From positions 86,720 to 126,878 of the forward strand of contig CAMWBY010000015.1 in the NCBI GenBank assembly GCA_947172645.1: a DNA stretch of 40,159 nucleotides, written 5' to 3'. The notes beneath the pieces are model-generated. The model had not been told where the DNA came from. It made no database searches and saw nothing but the letters and a program-made list of their open reading frames with translations. The position numbers and the translations under genes are program-made. This DNA comes from an uncultured Lachnospiraceae bacterium (lineage in GTDB: Bacteria; Bacillota; Clostridia; Lachnospirales; Lachnospiraceae). This document shows positions 32,286 to 40,159 of this stretch, piece by piece; position 1 is the first letter of the stretch; every line of letters starts with the position of its first letter.

Positions 32286-33509
32286 ATGCTTGCAACATTA
32301 GTTCCGTTTTTTGATAAAGATATGAAGGTGTCTGCCTATTCATTATTTTCTCAGAAGGAGAACTACTTGCTTAACCCGGAATTGCAGGGTTCGGCTGTGC
32401 TCGACGGTTCAGGAAGAATAGGCGGTTTGGAAGTTATAGAGAATATTGGGCTTGATACATTATCACCAGGGACGAATGTTTTCCTTCCGATTGGACCGAT
32501 TAATATTTTCTCTGATATTGAATCGCAAGTCAATGAAGAAATGAGAAACAGACTGGTTCTGCTTTGTGATAAGTCTATTAAAAATACAGACAATTATCGT
32601 AAGCGTCTTAGACAATTGAAGGAACAAGGCTTTAAACTGGCAATTTATAAGATTCCGGTGGCGGAGCTTGAGAATAATAAAGAGATTCTTAAACTGATGA
32701 ACTATATTATCCTTGACTGCCAGAAGGTAAATGTCCAAAAAGCGAAAATTTACTTTGCCCACCAGTATCCGAGAATTAAGATATGCGTTGGCAATGTAAC
32801 AGACCAGGAGATTTTTGACAGGCTCAAGAAAGATAAGGCATTCCCGCTGTTTGAAGGCAAGTTTTACCGGTTGCCGGTTACCAAAGGGCAGACGACGATT
32901 GAGCCGCTGAAAGTCAATTATCTGGAATTGATGAATACTGTAAACGATGCCGATTACGAACTGACGGAAGCGGCCGATATTATTGGACGTGACACTGCGC
33001 TTGTGCTATCGCTTCTTGAGATGGTGAACCGCATTGCCATCAATTCCGAGGTCACCTCAATCCGCCATGCCGCAGTAATCCTTGGGCAGAAGGAATTGAA
33101 GAAGTGGATTAACACAGTGATTACCAAGGAATTGTGTGCGGATAAACCGAACGAGATTACGCGGCTTTCATTGCTTAGAGCGAAGTTTGCAGAGTGTTTG
33201 GCGCCTGCTTTTGGCATGGGTGCAAAGGCGTCGGAATTGTTCTTGATGGGCTTGTTCTCGGTGCTTGATATTATTCTTAATGTTTCTATGGAAGAAGCGC
33301 TTAGTAAAGTGAATGTGTCCAAGGATATCACGGAAGCGCTTATGAACCATAAGGGTGAGTTCGCAGATGTATATGACTTTATGCTTGCCTATGAGAACGC
33401 GGACTGGCAGGAAGTATGCCGCCTGCTGATTGTGAAGAGTATTGATATAGATACGATTTATAAGGCATATATGGAAGCGGTATGCTGGTATAAAGAAATG
33501 TTTTTCTAA
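32286..33509 (+). CDS. EAL-like/HDOD domain signalling protein (YuxH type)
   Basis: 407 residues from ATG 32286, which lies 9 bases after AAAGGGG; ATG 32280 is too close. The N-terminal half resembles the EAL phosphodiesterase fold of YuxH-type proteins (KVSAYSLFSQKENYLLN, LKEQGFKLAIYKIP), but the EAL signature and most metal ligands are missing, so cyclic-di-GMP hydrolysis is unlikely. The C-terminal half is an HDOD domain (LNTVNDADYELTEAADIIGRD, MVNRIAINSEVTSIRHAAVILGQKELKKWI). Such proteins are thought to act as binding or scaffold modules. It is monocistronic, bounded by its promoter and the sahH leader. Confidence 0.85.
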   Translation: MLATLVPFFDKDMKVSAYSLFSQKENYLLNPELQGSAVLDGSGRIGGLEVIENIGLDTLSPGTNVFLPIGPINIFSDIESQVNEEMRNRLVLLCDKSIKNTDNYRKRLRQLKEQGFKLAIYKIPVAELENNKEILKLMNYIILDCQKVNVQKAKIYFAHQYPRIKICVGNVTDQEIFDRLKKDKAFPLFEGKFYRLPVTKGQTTIEPLKVNYLELMNTVNDADYELTEAADIIGRDTALVLSLLEMVNRIAINSEVTSIRHAAVILGQKELKKWINTVITKELCADKPNEITRLSLLRAKFAECLAPAFGMGAKASELFLMGLFSVLDIILNVSMEEALSKVNVSKDITEALMNHKGEFADVYDFMLAYENADWQEVCRLLIVKSIDIDTIYKAYMEAVCWYKEMFF

Positions 33510-33530
33510 AGAAGTGTGATTTGCCAACAG

Positions 33531-33599
33531 CCGCCCAGGGGAAAACCCCTAGTGGGCGGTTATGGATACAAAGTGATGATAGGACAGACGACCATCACT
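33531..33599 (+). promoter_or_regulatory. Two consecutive hairpins upstream of sahH
   Basis: Hairpin one: CCGCCC-A-GGGG (33531-33541) against CCCC-TAGT-GGGCGG (33546-33559) with loop AAAA; no U-run follows. Hairpin two: AGTGATG (33572-33578) against CATCACT (33593-33599). They lie 44 bases before the sahH start. Either a terminator for the HDOD gene without a clear tail, or a leader element for sahH. It does not resemble the SAH riboswitch I know. Confidence 0.45.
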
Positions 33600-33642
33600 A
33601 TAATAAAAATTCGGCTGATTAATTTTAAGGAGGAAACTATCA

Positions 33643-34890
33643 ATGAGTAGCGAAATCAGAGACATTAATCTTGCCGAATCCGGTGAGAGAAAAATTGAGT
33701 GGGTTAAGAGGAATTGCGACCTGCTTCGTACACTGGAGAAGGAGTTTTCCGAGAGCAAGCCTTTCGCAGGTAAGAAAGTAACCTTGTCTGTGCACTTGGA
33801 GGCGAAGACCGCGTATCTGTGCCTGGTGCTTGCGGCAGGAGGCGCCGAGATGTATGTGACGGGCTCCAATCCTTTGTCTACGCAGGATGATGTGGCTGCG
33901 GCCCTTGTCAAGGCAGGGCTTGAGGTACACGCATGGTACGGCGCAACGCCGGAAGAGTACGAGATGCATATCCGTCACGTGTTGGAGGCGGAACCGAATA
34001 TTATTATTGACGATGGCGGCGATTTGGTTACGATGGTACACAAGGACATGCCCCATTTGATTCCGAATATTATCGGCGGGTGTGAGGAGACTACCACAGG
34101 AATTATCCGTCTGGAAGCTATGAACAAGGCAGGGGAGCTGAAATTCCCTATGGTTCGTGTGAACAATGCGGCATGTAAGCATTTCTTCGATAACCGTTAC
34201 GGTACAGGCCAATCCGTGTGGGACGGTATCAACAGGACGACCAACCTGATTGTAGCAGGCAAAATTGTAGTAGTGGCAGGATACGGATGGTGCGGCAAAG
34301 GTACTGCTATGAGGGCGAAGGGTCTTGGCGCAAGAGTGATTGTCACAGAGATTGACCCGATTAAAGCGATTGAGGCAGTTATGGACGGGTTCGATGTAAT
34401 GCCTATGAAGGAAGCGGCTAAAGTAGGTGATTTCTTTATCACTGTGACGGGCTGTGACGGCGTTATCGATAAGGAAGATTTTGCGGAGATGAAAGAAGGC
34501 GCAATCCTTTGTAACGCAGGGCATTTTGACTGTGAAATTGATATGGCATGGCTGAAGGCCAATGCGGTGGAGAAGAAAGAACAGCGCAAGAACATTATGG
34601 GCTATAAACTGCCTACCGGACAGTGGATTTTCGTATTGGCGGAGGGACGTCTCGTGAACCTGGCGGCAGGGGACGGGCATCCGGCGGAGATTATGGATAT
34701 GAGTTTTGCTATCCAGGCGCTTTCTGCGAAATATCTGGTTGAGCATGGCAGTGAGCTTCAGGAGAAACTGATTGATGTGCCGGAAGAGGTAGACAGGGAT
34801 GTGGCGAAGCGCAAACTGGCATTCCTCGGTAAAGAAATCGACGTGCTGACACCGGAGCAGGAGAAATACCTGAACAGCTATACGGTGTAA
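33643..34890 (+). CDS. ahcY: S-adenosylhomocysteine hydrolase
   Basis: 415 residues, the short bacterial/archaeal form. It splits S-adenosylhomocysteine into homocysteine and adenosine, with bound NAD, relieving inhibition of methyltransferases. Visible: LSVHLEAKTAYLCLVLAAGGAEMYVTGSNPLSTQDDV, the NAD-binding VVAGYGWCGKGTAMRAKGLGA, ITVTGCDGVI, NAGHFDCEIDM and the ending DVLTPEQEKYLNSYTV. Start preceded by AAGGAGG. A clear terminator follows, so it is a single-gene unit after the HDOD gene. Confidence 0.96.
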   Translation: MSSEIRDINLAESGERKIEWVKRNCDLLRTLEKEFSESKPFAGKKVTLSVHLEAKTAYLCLVLAAGGAEMYVTGSNPLSTQDDVAAALVKAGLEVHAWYGATPEEYEMHIRHVLEAEPNIIIDDGGDLVTMVHKDMPHLIPNIIGGCEETTTGIIRLEAMNKAGELKFPMVRVNNAACKHFFDNRYGTGQSVWDGINRTTNLIVAGKIVVVAGYGWCGKGTAMRAKGLGARVIVTEIDPIKAIEAVMDGFDVMPMKEAAKVGDFFITVTGCDGVIDKEDFAEMKEGAILCNAGHFDCEIDMAWLKANAVEKKEQRKNIMGYKLPTGQWIFVLAEGRLVNLAAGDGHPAEIMDMSFAIQALSAKYLVEHGSELQEKLIDVPEEVDRDVAKRKLAFLGKEIDVLTPEQEKYLNSYTV

Positions 34891-34935
34891 AACGATTGCC
34901 ATAGGCTGAAAAGGATTATAAAGAGGAATTACCTA

Positions 34936-34988
34936 TAAAAAAGCTACATCGTGCGTATGATGAGATTTATAACGCGCATGTAGTTTTT
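34936..34988 (+). terminator. Terminator after S-adenosylhomocysteine hydrolase
   Basis: CTACATCGTGCGT pairs with ACGCGCATGTAG (one bulge), followed by TTTTTTT; the upstream arm starts with AAAAAAG. Confidence 0.88.
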
Positions 34989-35068
34989 TTATGCCACAGG
35001 ATTAGGGCGCAAAAAGATAGGTTTTATAAATGTGCTCTGTTAGTTTTGCTTTTGGGAGGTACATGATA

Positions 35069-36370
35069 ATGGACAGGAATATAAAGCAGGAATATGCAAA
35101 TGGGCTGCTACGGTACTTGAACGACAGTCCGACCGCTTACCATGCGGTGGAGAACGGGGCGGATATGCTAAGGAGGCATGGTTTTATTGAGTTAAAAGAA
35201 ACTCAACCCTGGACGTTATGTAAGGGCGGCAGATATTTTATGGTGAAGAACCGGTCGGCGTTGATTGCTTTTATCCTGGGAGAAGGGGATTTGGCACAAG
35301 AGGGTTTTCGCATAATAGGGGCGCATACGGATTCGCCGGGGCTTAAGGTGAAACCGGGAGCGTGTACTGTCACGCCGGACGGGTATGTGAAAGTGAATGT
35401 GGAAGTTTACGGCGGCGCTATCTTGAGTACATGGTTTGACAGGCCGCTTGCGCTTGCGGGACGATTGGCGGTGAAAGAAGGCCGTAAGATTCAGGAGAAG
35501 TTAGTTAAAATTGACAAACCTCTTTTTATTATCCCGAATCTATGCATCCACCTGCATAGAGATGTGAATGATAAGGGCGGTTATAATAAGCAGACAGAGA
35601 TTTTACCACTGTTATCCATGAAAAAGGAAGGTATGGAGAAGGGCGACTATCTGTTGCAAATGATTCAGGAAGAAACAGGGATAGAGAAATCCGGTATTGT
35701 GGACTATGAACTGTTTTTTTATGAATATCAGAAGGGAATTTTTACAGGTATTGATAACGAATTTATTTCGGCGTCCCGAATCGATGATTTATCTATGGTT
35801 TATGCGGGGCTATCCGCGTTGACGGAAGCCGAAGTGCATGGAGAAGGGTGCAGGATGGTTGCAGCGTTTGACCATGAGGAAGTGGGAAGTGTGTCTGCCC
35901 AGGGGGCCAACTCTGGTCTGTTTCTTCATGTGCTACACCGGATTTGTAAGAATCTGGGGATGACAGACGATGCGTATTTTCAAGCGGTTGCCAATTCTAC
36001 TTCCATTTCCGCCGACTTGGCGCACGCAGTTCACCCGAATTATGGAGATAAGCATGACCCGGAGAATCGTCCGGTTCTGGGCGGCGGCCCGGTGATTAAG
36101 TATTCCGCGTCCCAGCGGTACGCCACGACAGCGCTCAGCGCCGCGTATTTTGTAGATGCCTGCGAGCGGGCGGATGTCCCCTTCCAGAAGTTTGTCAACA
36201 GGAATGATATTCCGGGCGGTTCTACAATCGGCCCGGCGCTGTCAGGACTGACTACGATTCCGACGGCGGATATGGGCGCGCCGGTTCTGGCCATGCATTC
36301 CATCCGGGAATTTGGGGCGGTAGATGACCAGATTTACACAAAGATGGCGTTCCGGGCATATTTTTCGTGA
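35069..36370 (+). CDS. M18-family aminopeptidase
   Basis: 433 residues from ATG 35069, 9 bases after GGGAGG; ATG 35063 is closer and less likely. A cytoplasmic metallopeptidase that removes N-terminal, often acidic, residues from peptides. The zinc-binding motifs appear in order: GAHTDSPGLKVKPG (His, Asp), DHEEVGSVSAQGA (Glu pair) and DLAHAVHPNYGDKHDP. The end NDIPGGSTIGPALSGL and the last histidine region MHSIREFGAVDD are typical. The ABC exporter gene begins 53 bases downstream. Confidence 0.94.
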   Translation: MDRNIKQEYANGLLRYLNDSPTAYHAVENGADMLRRHGFIELKETQPWTLCKGGRYFMVKNRSALIAFILGEGDLAQEGFRIIGAHTDSPGLKVKPGACTVTPDGYVKVNVEVYGGAILSTWFDRPLALAGRLAVKEGRKIQEKLVKIDKPLFIIPNLCIHLHRDVNDKGGYNKQTEILPLLSMKKEGMEKGDYLLQMIQEETGIEKSGIVDYELFFYEYQKGIFTGIDNEFISASRIDDLSMVYAGLSALTEAEVHGEGCRMVAAFDHEEVGSVSAQGANSGLFLHVLHRICKNLGMTDDAYFQAVANSTSISADLAHAVHPNYGDKHDPENRPVLGGGPVIKYSASQRYATTALSAAYFVDACERADVPFQKFVNRNDIPGGSTIGPALSGLTTIPTADMGAPVLAMHSIREFGAVDDQIYTKMAFRAYFS

Positions 36371-36422
36371 GATGAAATACTTCGTGAATTTTAGAACAAT
36401 ACGAACAGACAGGAGTATTCAA

Positions 36423-38195
36423 ATGGAAACACAAGCAAGCACAAAAACTTACAAAGCGGGGGAACTGCTACAACGGTTCCTTCCATATTATAAGAAGTAT
36501 TTACATATTGTCATTATGGATTTATTCTGCGCGGGACTGACGACTATCTGCGAATTGGTGCTGCCGATGATAATCCGCTTTATCACTAACGCGGGGATGA
36601 ATGATTTGTCATCCCTCACGGTAGCGGTTATCCTGCGTCTTGGCGCGCTTTATTTATGTCTGCGCATTATAGATTCGGTGGCGAATTTCTATATGGCATA
36701 TACAGGGCACGTGATGGGCACGCGCATTGAGACGGATATGCGGCGGGATGCCTATGCCCATTTACAGAAGTTGTCCAATACCTACTATAACAATACAAAG
36801 GTGGGACAGATTATGGGCAGGATTACGAACGATTTGTTTGACGTGACGGAATTTTCGCACCATTGCCCGGAAGAATTTTTTATTGCGGGAATCAAGGCGG
36901 TTATTTCTTTTATTATCTTATCCAGAATCAGTCTGTCTCTGACGCTGATACTCTTTGCGGTAGTACCGGTTATGGCTGTTACCTGTACAGCCATCAACCT
37001 GCGCATGAGAGAGGCGTTCCGCAAACAGCGTGTGCAGATTGGCGAGCTGAACGCCAGGATTGAGGACAGCCTTCTTGGACAGAAGGTGGTCAAGGCTTTT
37101 ACTAATGAGGAAAAAGAGCAGGCGAAGTTCGAGAAGGATAATGTAAATTTTTACCATATTAAGAAAGAAACCTATAAATTTATGGCCGCCTTCCAGACGA
37201 CAACGAGGGCGTTTGACGGCGCGATGTATCTGGTGCTTTTGGTTGCGGGCGGCATTTTTATGGTAAAGGGTAAAATTGCCCCCGGGGACTTGGTGGCCTA
37301 TGTGATGTATGTGAGTACGCTGATTGCCACGATACGCAGGATTATTGAGTTTGCGGAGCAGTTCCAGAGGGGCATGACGGGCATCGAGAGATTTGTACAG
37401 ATTATGGACAGCGATATTGAGATTTTCGATGAGCCGGATGCGGTGGAATGCGTGCGCCCGCAGGGTAATATTGTGTTCCGCGATGTAAGCTTTGAATATC
37501 CCGATGACCACAATGTAGTATTCAGGGATTTGAATCTTGATATCCATGCAGGGGAAAAGATTGCCATAGTAGGGCCGTCCGGCGGTGGTAAGACGACGCT
37601 TTGCAACCTGATTCCCAGGTTTTATGATATCGATAAAGGGGAAATTCTACTGGATGGACAGAGCATACACCATTATACAATCAAGAGCCTGCGGAAAAAC
37701 ATTGGCATGGTACAGCAGGACGTATATCTCTTCTCCGGGACAGTGTATGAAAATATCGCCTACGGAAAAGAGGGGGCTTCCATGGAAGAAGTCATTGAGG
37801 CGGCGAAGCGGGCGGGTGCCCATGAGTTTATTACGGCACTGAAAGACGGATATGACACCTACGTGGGCGAGAGGGGTGTGAAGTTGTCCGGCGGGCAGAA
37901 ACAGCGTATCAGCATTGCCAGAGTATTTTTGAAAAATCCGCCCATCCTGATTATGGATGAAGCTACTTCGGCGCTTGACAATGAGAGTGAATTTCAGGTT
38001 GCGAAATCCTTGGAGGCGCTTGCCAAAGGAAGGACGACGATTACCATTGCCCACAGGCTTTCCAGTATTCGCAATTCGGATAGGATTTTGGTGCTGACAG
38101 AGGACGGCATTGTGGAAGAAGGAACCCATGAGAGCCTTCTTGCCCTTGGAGGCATCTATCATCATTTCTATATGACGGCGAATGAATTAAAGTAG
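36423..38195 (+). CDS. ABC exporter, fused permease and ATPase (MsbA/LmrA-like)
   Basis: 590 residues from ATG 36423, preceded by ACAGGAG; the frame is open upstream to 36324, overlapping the M18 gene, without a ribosome site. Six membrane segments occupy residues 20-300. The ATPase domain has Walker A GPSGGGKTTLC, Q-loop MVQQDVYLF, signature LSGGQKQRISIAR, Walker B ILIMDEATSALD and H-loop IAHRLS. It works as a homodimer, or with a partner not present here, to export lipid, peptide or drug. Gap of 49 bases to the response regulator gene, so it may be co-transcribed with the two-component system. Confidence 0.94.
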   Translation: METQASTKTYKAGELLQRFLPYYKKYLHIVIMDLFCAGLTTICELVLPMIIRFITNAGMNDLSSLTVAVILRLGALYLCLRIIDSVANFYMAYTGHVMGTRIETDMRRDAYAHLQKLSNTYYNNTKVGQIMGRITNDLFDVTEFSHHCPEEFFIAGIKAVISFIILSRISLSLTLILFAVVPVMAVTCTAINLRMREAFRKQRVQIGELNARIEDSLLGQKVVKAFTNEEKEQAKFEKDNVNFYHIKKETYKFMAAFQTTTRAFDGAMYLVLLVAGGIFMVKGKIAPGDLVAYVMYVSTLIATIRRIIEFAEQFQRGMTGIERFVQIMDSDIEIFDEPDAVECVRPQGNIVFRDVSFEYPDDHNVVFRDLNLDIHAGEKIAIVGPSGGGKTTLCNLIPRFYDIDKGEILLDGQSIHHYTIKSLRKNIGMVQQDVYLFSGTVYENIAYGKEGASMEEVIEAAKRAGAHEFITALKDGYDTYVGERGVKLSGGQKQRISIARVFLKNPPILIMDEATSALDNESEFQVAKSLEALAKGRTTITIAHRLSSIRNSDRILVLTEDGIVEEGTHESLLALGGIYHHFYMTANELK

Positions 38196-38244
38196 AGGGA
38201 AGATGACAGGCAGGTTTAACACGGCGTATTGGAGATAAGATAGC

Positions 38245-38955
38245 ATGGGATACCGGATACTGATTGTGGAGGACGACACGGTCCTTGCAGGCGGCCTTTG
38301 TCGTGCCTTGCAGAATGAAAAAATTGAAACCGTAAGCTGTAAAACCTTGAAAGAAGCAAAGAAGCTGCTTCAAGACAGCCGGGCGGCGGATATGCAGTTC
38401 ACCCTTGTGGTGCTTGACGTAAATCTTCCTGACGGAAGCGGCTTTGATTTCCTTACGGAGATTAAAGAGGAATATGGCATATATGTCATAATGCTCACCG
38501 CTAACGATATGGAGGCGGACATTGTGGCGGGACTTCAGATGGGGGCGGATGATTATATCACGAAGCCTTTCAGCCTGGCGGTGCTGCGGGCGCGGGTGGA
38601 TACGCAGCTTCGCCGGACAGATGCACTGGCCAGGCAGAGCACGGAGGAAATGCAGCAGGAGGCTGGACAGGAGATTGTAATAGACGATTACAAGTTTGAT
38701 TTTGCAAAAATGCTTTTTTCCCATAAGGAAGAACGGATTGAGCTTAGTAAGACGGAGCAGAAGCTTCTGCGTGTTCTTGTGGAGAACCGGGGGATTACCT
38801 TGACCAGAGAGCAGATGCTTGATTATGTCTGGTCTGTGGAATCAGCATTCGTGGATGAGAACGCTTTGTCAGTCACGGTGAAACGCCTGCGGGATAAGCT
38901 GGGGATGCAGAACCGGATTAGGACAGTGTATGGAATCGGATACCGGTTTGAATAA
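38245..38955 (+). CDS. OmpR-family response regulator
   Basis: 236 residues. The receiver domain has the acidic pair in ILIVEDDTVL, the phosphorylated Asp58 in VVLDVNLPDGSG, and ITKPFS. The DNA-binding winged helix includes LSKTEQKLLRVLVENRGITLTREQMLDYVW, ENALSVTVKRLRDKLG and the end RTVYGIGYRFE. It is activated by the kinase encoded after it. The size and the neighbouring ABC ATPase start recall BceRS-type systems that sense cell-wall antibiotics; that is inference. Confidence 0.95.
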   Translation: MGYRILIVEDDTVLAGGLCRALQNEKIETVSCKTLKEAKKLLQDSRAADMQFTLVVLDVNLPDGSGFDFLTEIKEEYGIYVIMLTANDMEADIVAGLQMGADDYITKPFSLAVLRARVDTQLRRTDALARQSTEEMQQEAGQEIVIDDYKFDFAKMLFSHKEERIELSKTEQKLLRVLVENRGITLTREQMLDYVWSVESAFVDENALSVTVKRLRDKLGMQNRIRTVYGIGYRFE

Positions 38956-39000
38956 CCGGAATAACGGAAATAGGTGGGCAGACTGGAAGGTGTTGTGCTG

Positions 39001-39924
39001 ATGGGAGAAAAGATGGCGGTTATCATATTCGTTGCAGGAATATTGAGCCTGGGTGGCGCGGCGCTTACTGTCCTGGTTGATTATTGGCACAGGAAACATT
39101 GTCTGCAACGGATGTATGACATGTTGCAGTCGGCCATGGACGGTACTTTCCGGGCGGAGACTTTCGATGAATCACTCTATGCGGCGGTGGAGAATAAACT
39201 GGCGGAATATCTTGATGCGTCGGAAGTATCCACCCGCAAGACTGCCGTGGAGAGGGACAGAATTAAGACGCTGATTGCGGATATTTCCCATCAGACGAAA
39301 ACGCCTCTTGCCAATATCCTTCTCTATACAGAGCTTATAAAAGAACAGGAGGAGCCGGCCAAGTGTAAGGAAAGTATCGGATTACTGGAAAGTCAGGCTA
39401 AGAAACTAAATTTCCTTATTTATTCGCTTGTGGAGCTTTCCAGGTTGGAAACCGGAATCCTGGTTCTGCATCCGGAGAAGTCGCTTATCGCGCCTTTGTT
39501 GGAGGAGGCATCGAGGCAATATTGGAACCGCGCCAAAGAAAAGGGGCTATATCTCGATGTCAGATATGAAGAGGCGCAGGGAATAAAGGCATGTTATGAC
39601 AGTAAGTGGACGTTGGAGGCATTGGGAAACTTGCTAGACAATGCTATTAAGTATACGGAAACCGGCGGGATTACAGTCAGCGTGAAACAGTATGAGCTTT
39701 TTGTCTGTATCGACGTGTCGGACACCGGAATAGGGATTTCGGAGGAGGAACATGCCAAAGTGTTTGGCCGGTTTTATCGCTCACAAAATGTATCTGAGAA
39801 GGAAGGCGTCGGAATTGGCCTGTATCTTGCCCGGGAAATCCTGAAACAGCAGTCGGGATATATGAAGCTTGTCTCTACGGAGGGGGAAGGCGCGGTTTTT
39901 TCCATGTATCTGCCGGCGGATTAG
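39001..39924 (+). CDS. Sensor histidine kinase
   Basis: 307 residues from ATG 39001, with GGAAGG upstream; a GTG at 38974 would add 9 residues. One clear membrane segment at the start (AVIIFVAGILSLGGAALTVLV) and no sizeable external domain, so it probably senses within the membrane or through a partner. The H-box is ADISHQTKTPLANI (H97), the N-box LGNLLDNAIKYTE, G1 DTGIGISEEE and G2 GVGIGLYLAREIL. It phosphorylates the response regulator encoded 45 bases upstream. A terminator follows. Confidence 0.93.
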   Translation: MGEKMAVIIFVAGILSLGGAALTVLVDYWHRKHCLQRMYDMLQSAMDGTFRAETFDESLYAAVENKLAEYLDASEVSTRKTAVERDRIKTLIADISHQTKTPLANILLYTELIKEQEEPAKCKESIGLLESQAKKLNFLIYSLVELSRLETGILVLHPEKSLIAPLLEEASRQYWNRAKEKGLYLDVRYEEAQGIKACYDSKWTLEALGNLLDNAIKYTETGGITVSVKQYELFVCIDVSDTGIGISEEEHAKVFGRFYRSQNVSEKEGVGIGLYLAREILKQQSGYMKLVSTEGEGAVFSMYLPAD

Positions 39925-39998
39925 TATTGAATTCTTACAAAACTGTTATATTTTTTCCTTTCCGGGAAAGATTGTGGAAAGAATATTATGCAATAATC

Positions 39999-40038
39999 TG
40001 TATTGTGAACAAGATGGGTTCACGGTACAGATTTTTTT
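39999..40038 (+). terminator. Terminator or attenuator between kinase and ABC gene
   Basis: CTGTATTGTGAAC pairs with GTTCACGGTACAG (two T-G wobbles), loop of seven, followed by ATTTTTTT. It ends right before the ribosome site of the truncated ABC gene, so it may also act as an attenuator for that gene. Confidence 0.75.
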
Positions 40039-40063
40039 ATAAGAAAGGGGAATGGATATCAGC

Positions 40064-40159
40064 ATGGTCATATTGTCAACTAAGAATCTCAAAAAAATAT
40101 ACGGCGAAAATTGAAATTTTAAATTCCACCTTTAGACAATTCAATGGAATTTACCTCTG
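40064..40159 (+). pseudogene. ABC transporter ATP-binding protein gene, interrupted after its first codons
   Basis: AAAGGGG at about 40045-40050 precedes ATG 40064 (an in-frame ATG also at 40052). The reading starts MVILSTKNLKKIYGEN, the typical beginning of a BceA/LolD-type ATPase, then meets TGA at 40112-40114. The following bases are AT-rich and do not read like the expected next part of such a protein, although one shifted frame stays open to the window end. TAAATTCCA (40120-40128) and TGGAATTTA (40145-40153) form an inverted repeat in this foreign-looking part, suggesting the end of an inserted element. A simple frameshift remains possible. The gene is cut by the window edge. Confidence 0.55.
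40120..40153. repeat. Inverted repeat after the break in the ABC gene
   Basis: Nine-base perfect arms TAAATTCCA and TGGAATTTA around a 16-base loop, six bases after the premature stop. It may mark the end of a mobile element that continues beyond the window. Confidence 0.4.

Noticed and set aside
33640..34902. A 420-residue open frame antisense to the S-adenosylhomocysteine hydrolase gene
   Set aside because: It mirrors the sahH coding frame almost base for base, is rich in His, Arg and Cys as antisense frames are, and has no ribosome site. It is a shadow of codon bias in sahH.
36918..37547. A 209-residue minus-strand frame inside the ABC exporter gene
   Set aside because: Wholly antisense to conserved ABC domains, with no domain of its own.
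1..40159. tRNA or rRNA genes, CRISPR arrays, phage modules
   Set aside because: No regular spaced repeats, no cloverleaf-like segments with a T-arm, and no structural phage or integrase genes were seen on reading both strands by eye; a tRNA scan would be the decisive check.

Overview
The window looks like chromosomal DNA of a gut-type Clostridia, most likely a Lachnospiraceae relative. This is inferred from gene content and style only: AGGAGG-type ribosome sites, extended -10 promoters (TGnTATAMT), a short Firmicutes-type Pgi, a TIGR03905-like TSCPD protein, DUF6485, DUF4179, a BlaI/M56-M23 pair, GPH sugar transport and a Feo system with a small FeoB-associated Cys-rich peptide. I see no rRNA, tRNA, CRISPR array, phage module or complete insertion sequence. 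Genes are mostly on the + strand, with minus-strand islands at 3430-4092, 23130-26562 and 31055-32014.

Layout. 1-3438: end of a sugar ABC importer (binding protein, two permeases, no ATPase gene) followed by a glucosamine-6-phosphate deaminase-like enzyme with an N-terminal Cys-rich DUF6485-like domain. 3430-7325: a small membrane protein on the minus strand, then TSCPD protein, MurG and Pgi, with a large foldback just before pgi and a clear terminator after it. 7336-10385: feoA-feoA-feoB and a 45-residue FeoB-associated peptide, with TTAG/CTAA palindromes over the promoter. 10388-10581: a decayed, internally deleted copy of the DUF1703-type ATPase/nuclease gene found intact at 16266-17993. 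10619-13973: AraC regulator, GPH symporter and alpha/beta hydrolase, probably a carbohydrate-use locus. 14254-16027: ECF sigma factor and DUF4179 anti-sigma candidate behind a textbook ECF promoter. 16266-22217: mosaic ATPase/nuclease, an XRE regulator with about twenty glycine-ended pentads, a PfkB-family sugar-phosphate kinase, a MATE exporter and an esterase. 22247-23101: an ANT(6)-like aminoglycoside adenylyltransferase. 23130-26562: moxR, DUF58 and DUF4129 genes. 26937-27962: Rpn-family nuclease. 28016-30897: BlaI-type repressor and an M56-M23 membrane protease, behind a perfect 22-bp inverted repeat. 31055-40159: 2-hydroxyacid dehydrogenase, EAL-like/HDOD protein, S-adenosylhomocysteine hydrolase, M18 aminopeptidase, ABC exporter, response regulator, histidine kinase and the start of an ABC ATPase gene that is broken after 16 codons near the right edge.

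Themes. Three envelope-sensing circuits share the window: BlaI/M56-M23, ECF sigma/DUF4179, and the two-component system beside a broken ABC gene. The strongest candidates for something little described are the pentad-repeat XRE regulator, the M56-M23 sensor with its paired operators, the DUF6485-NagB fusion, the pgi leader foldback, and the DUF1703 gene with its remnant. No complete new multi-gene system can be claimed from the sequence alone.
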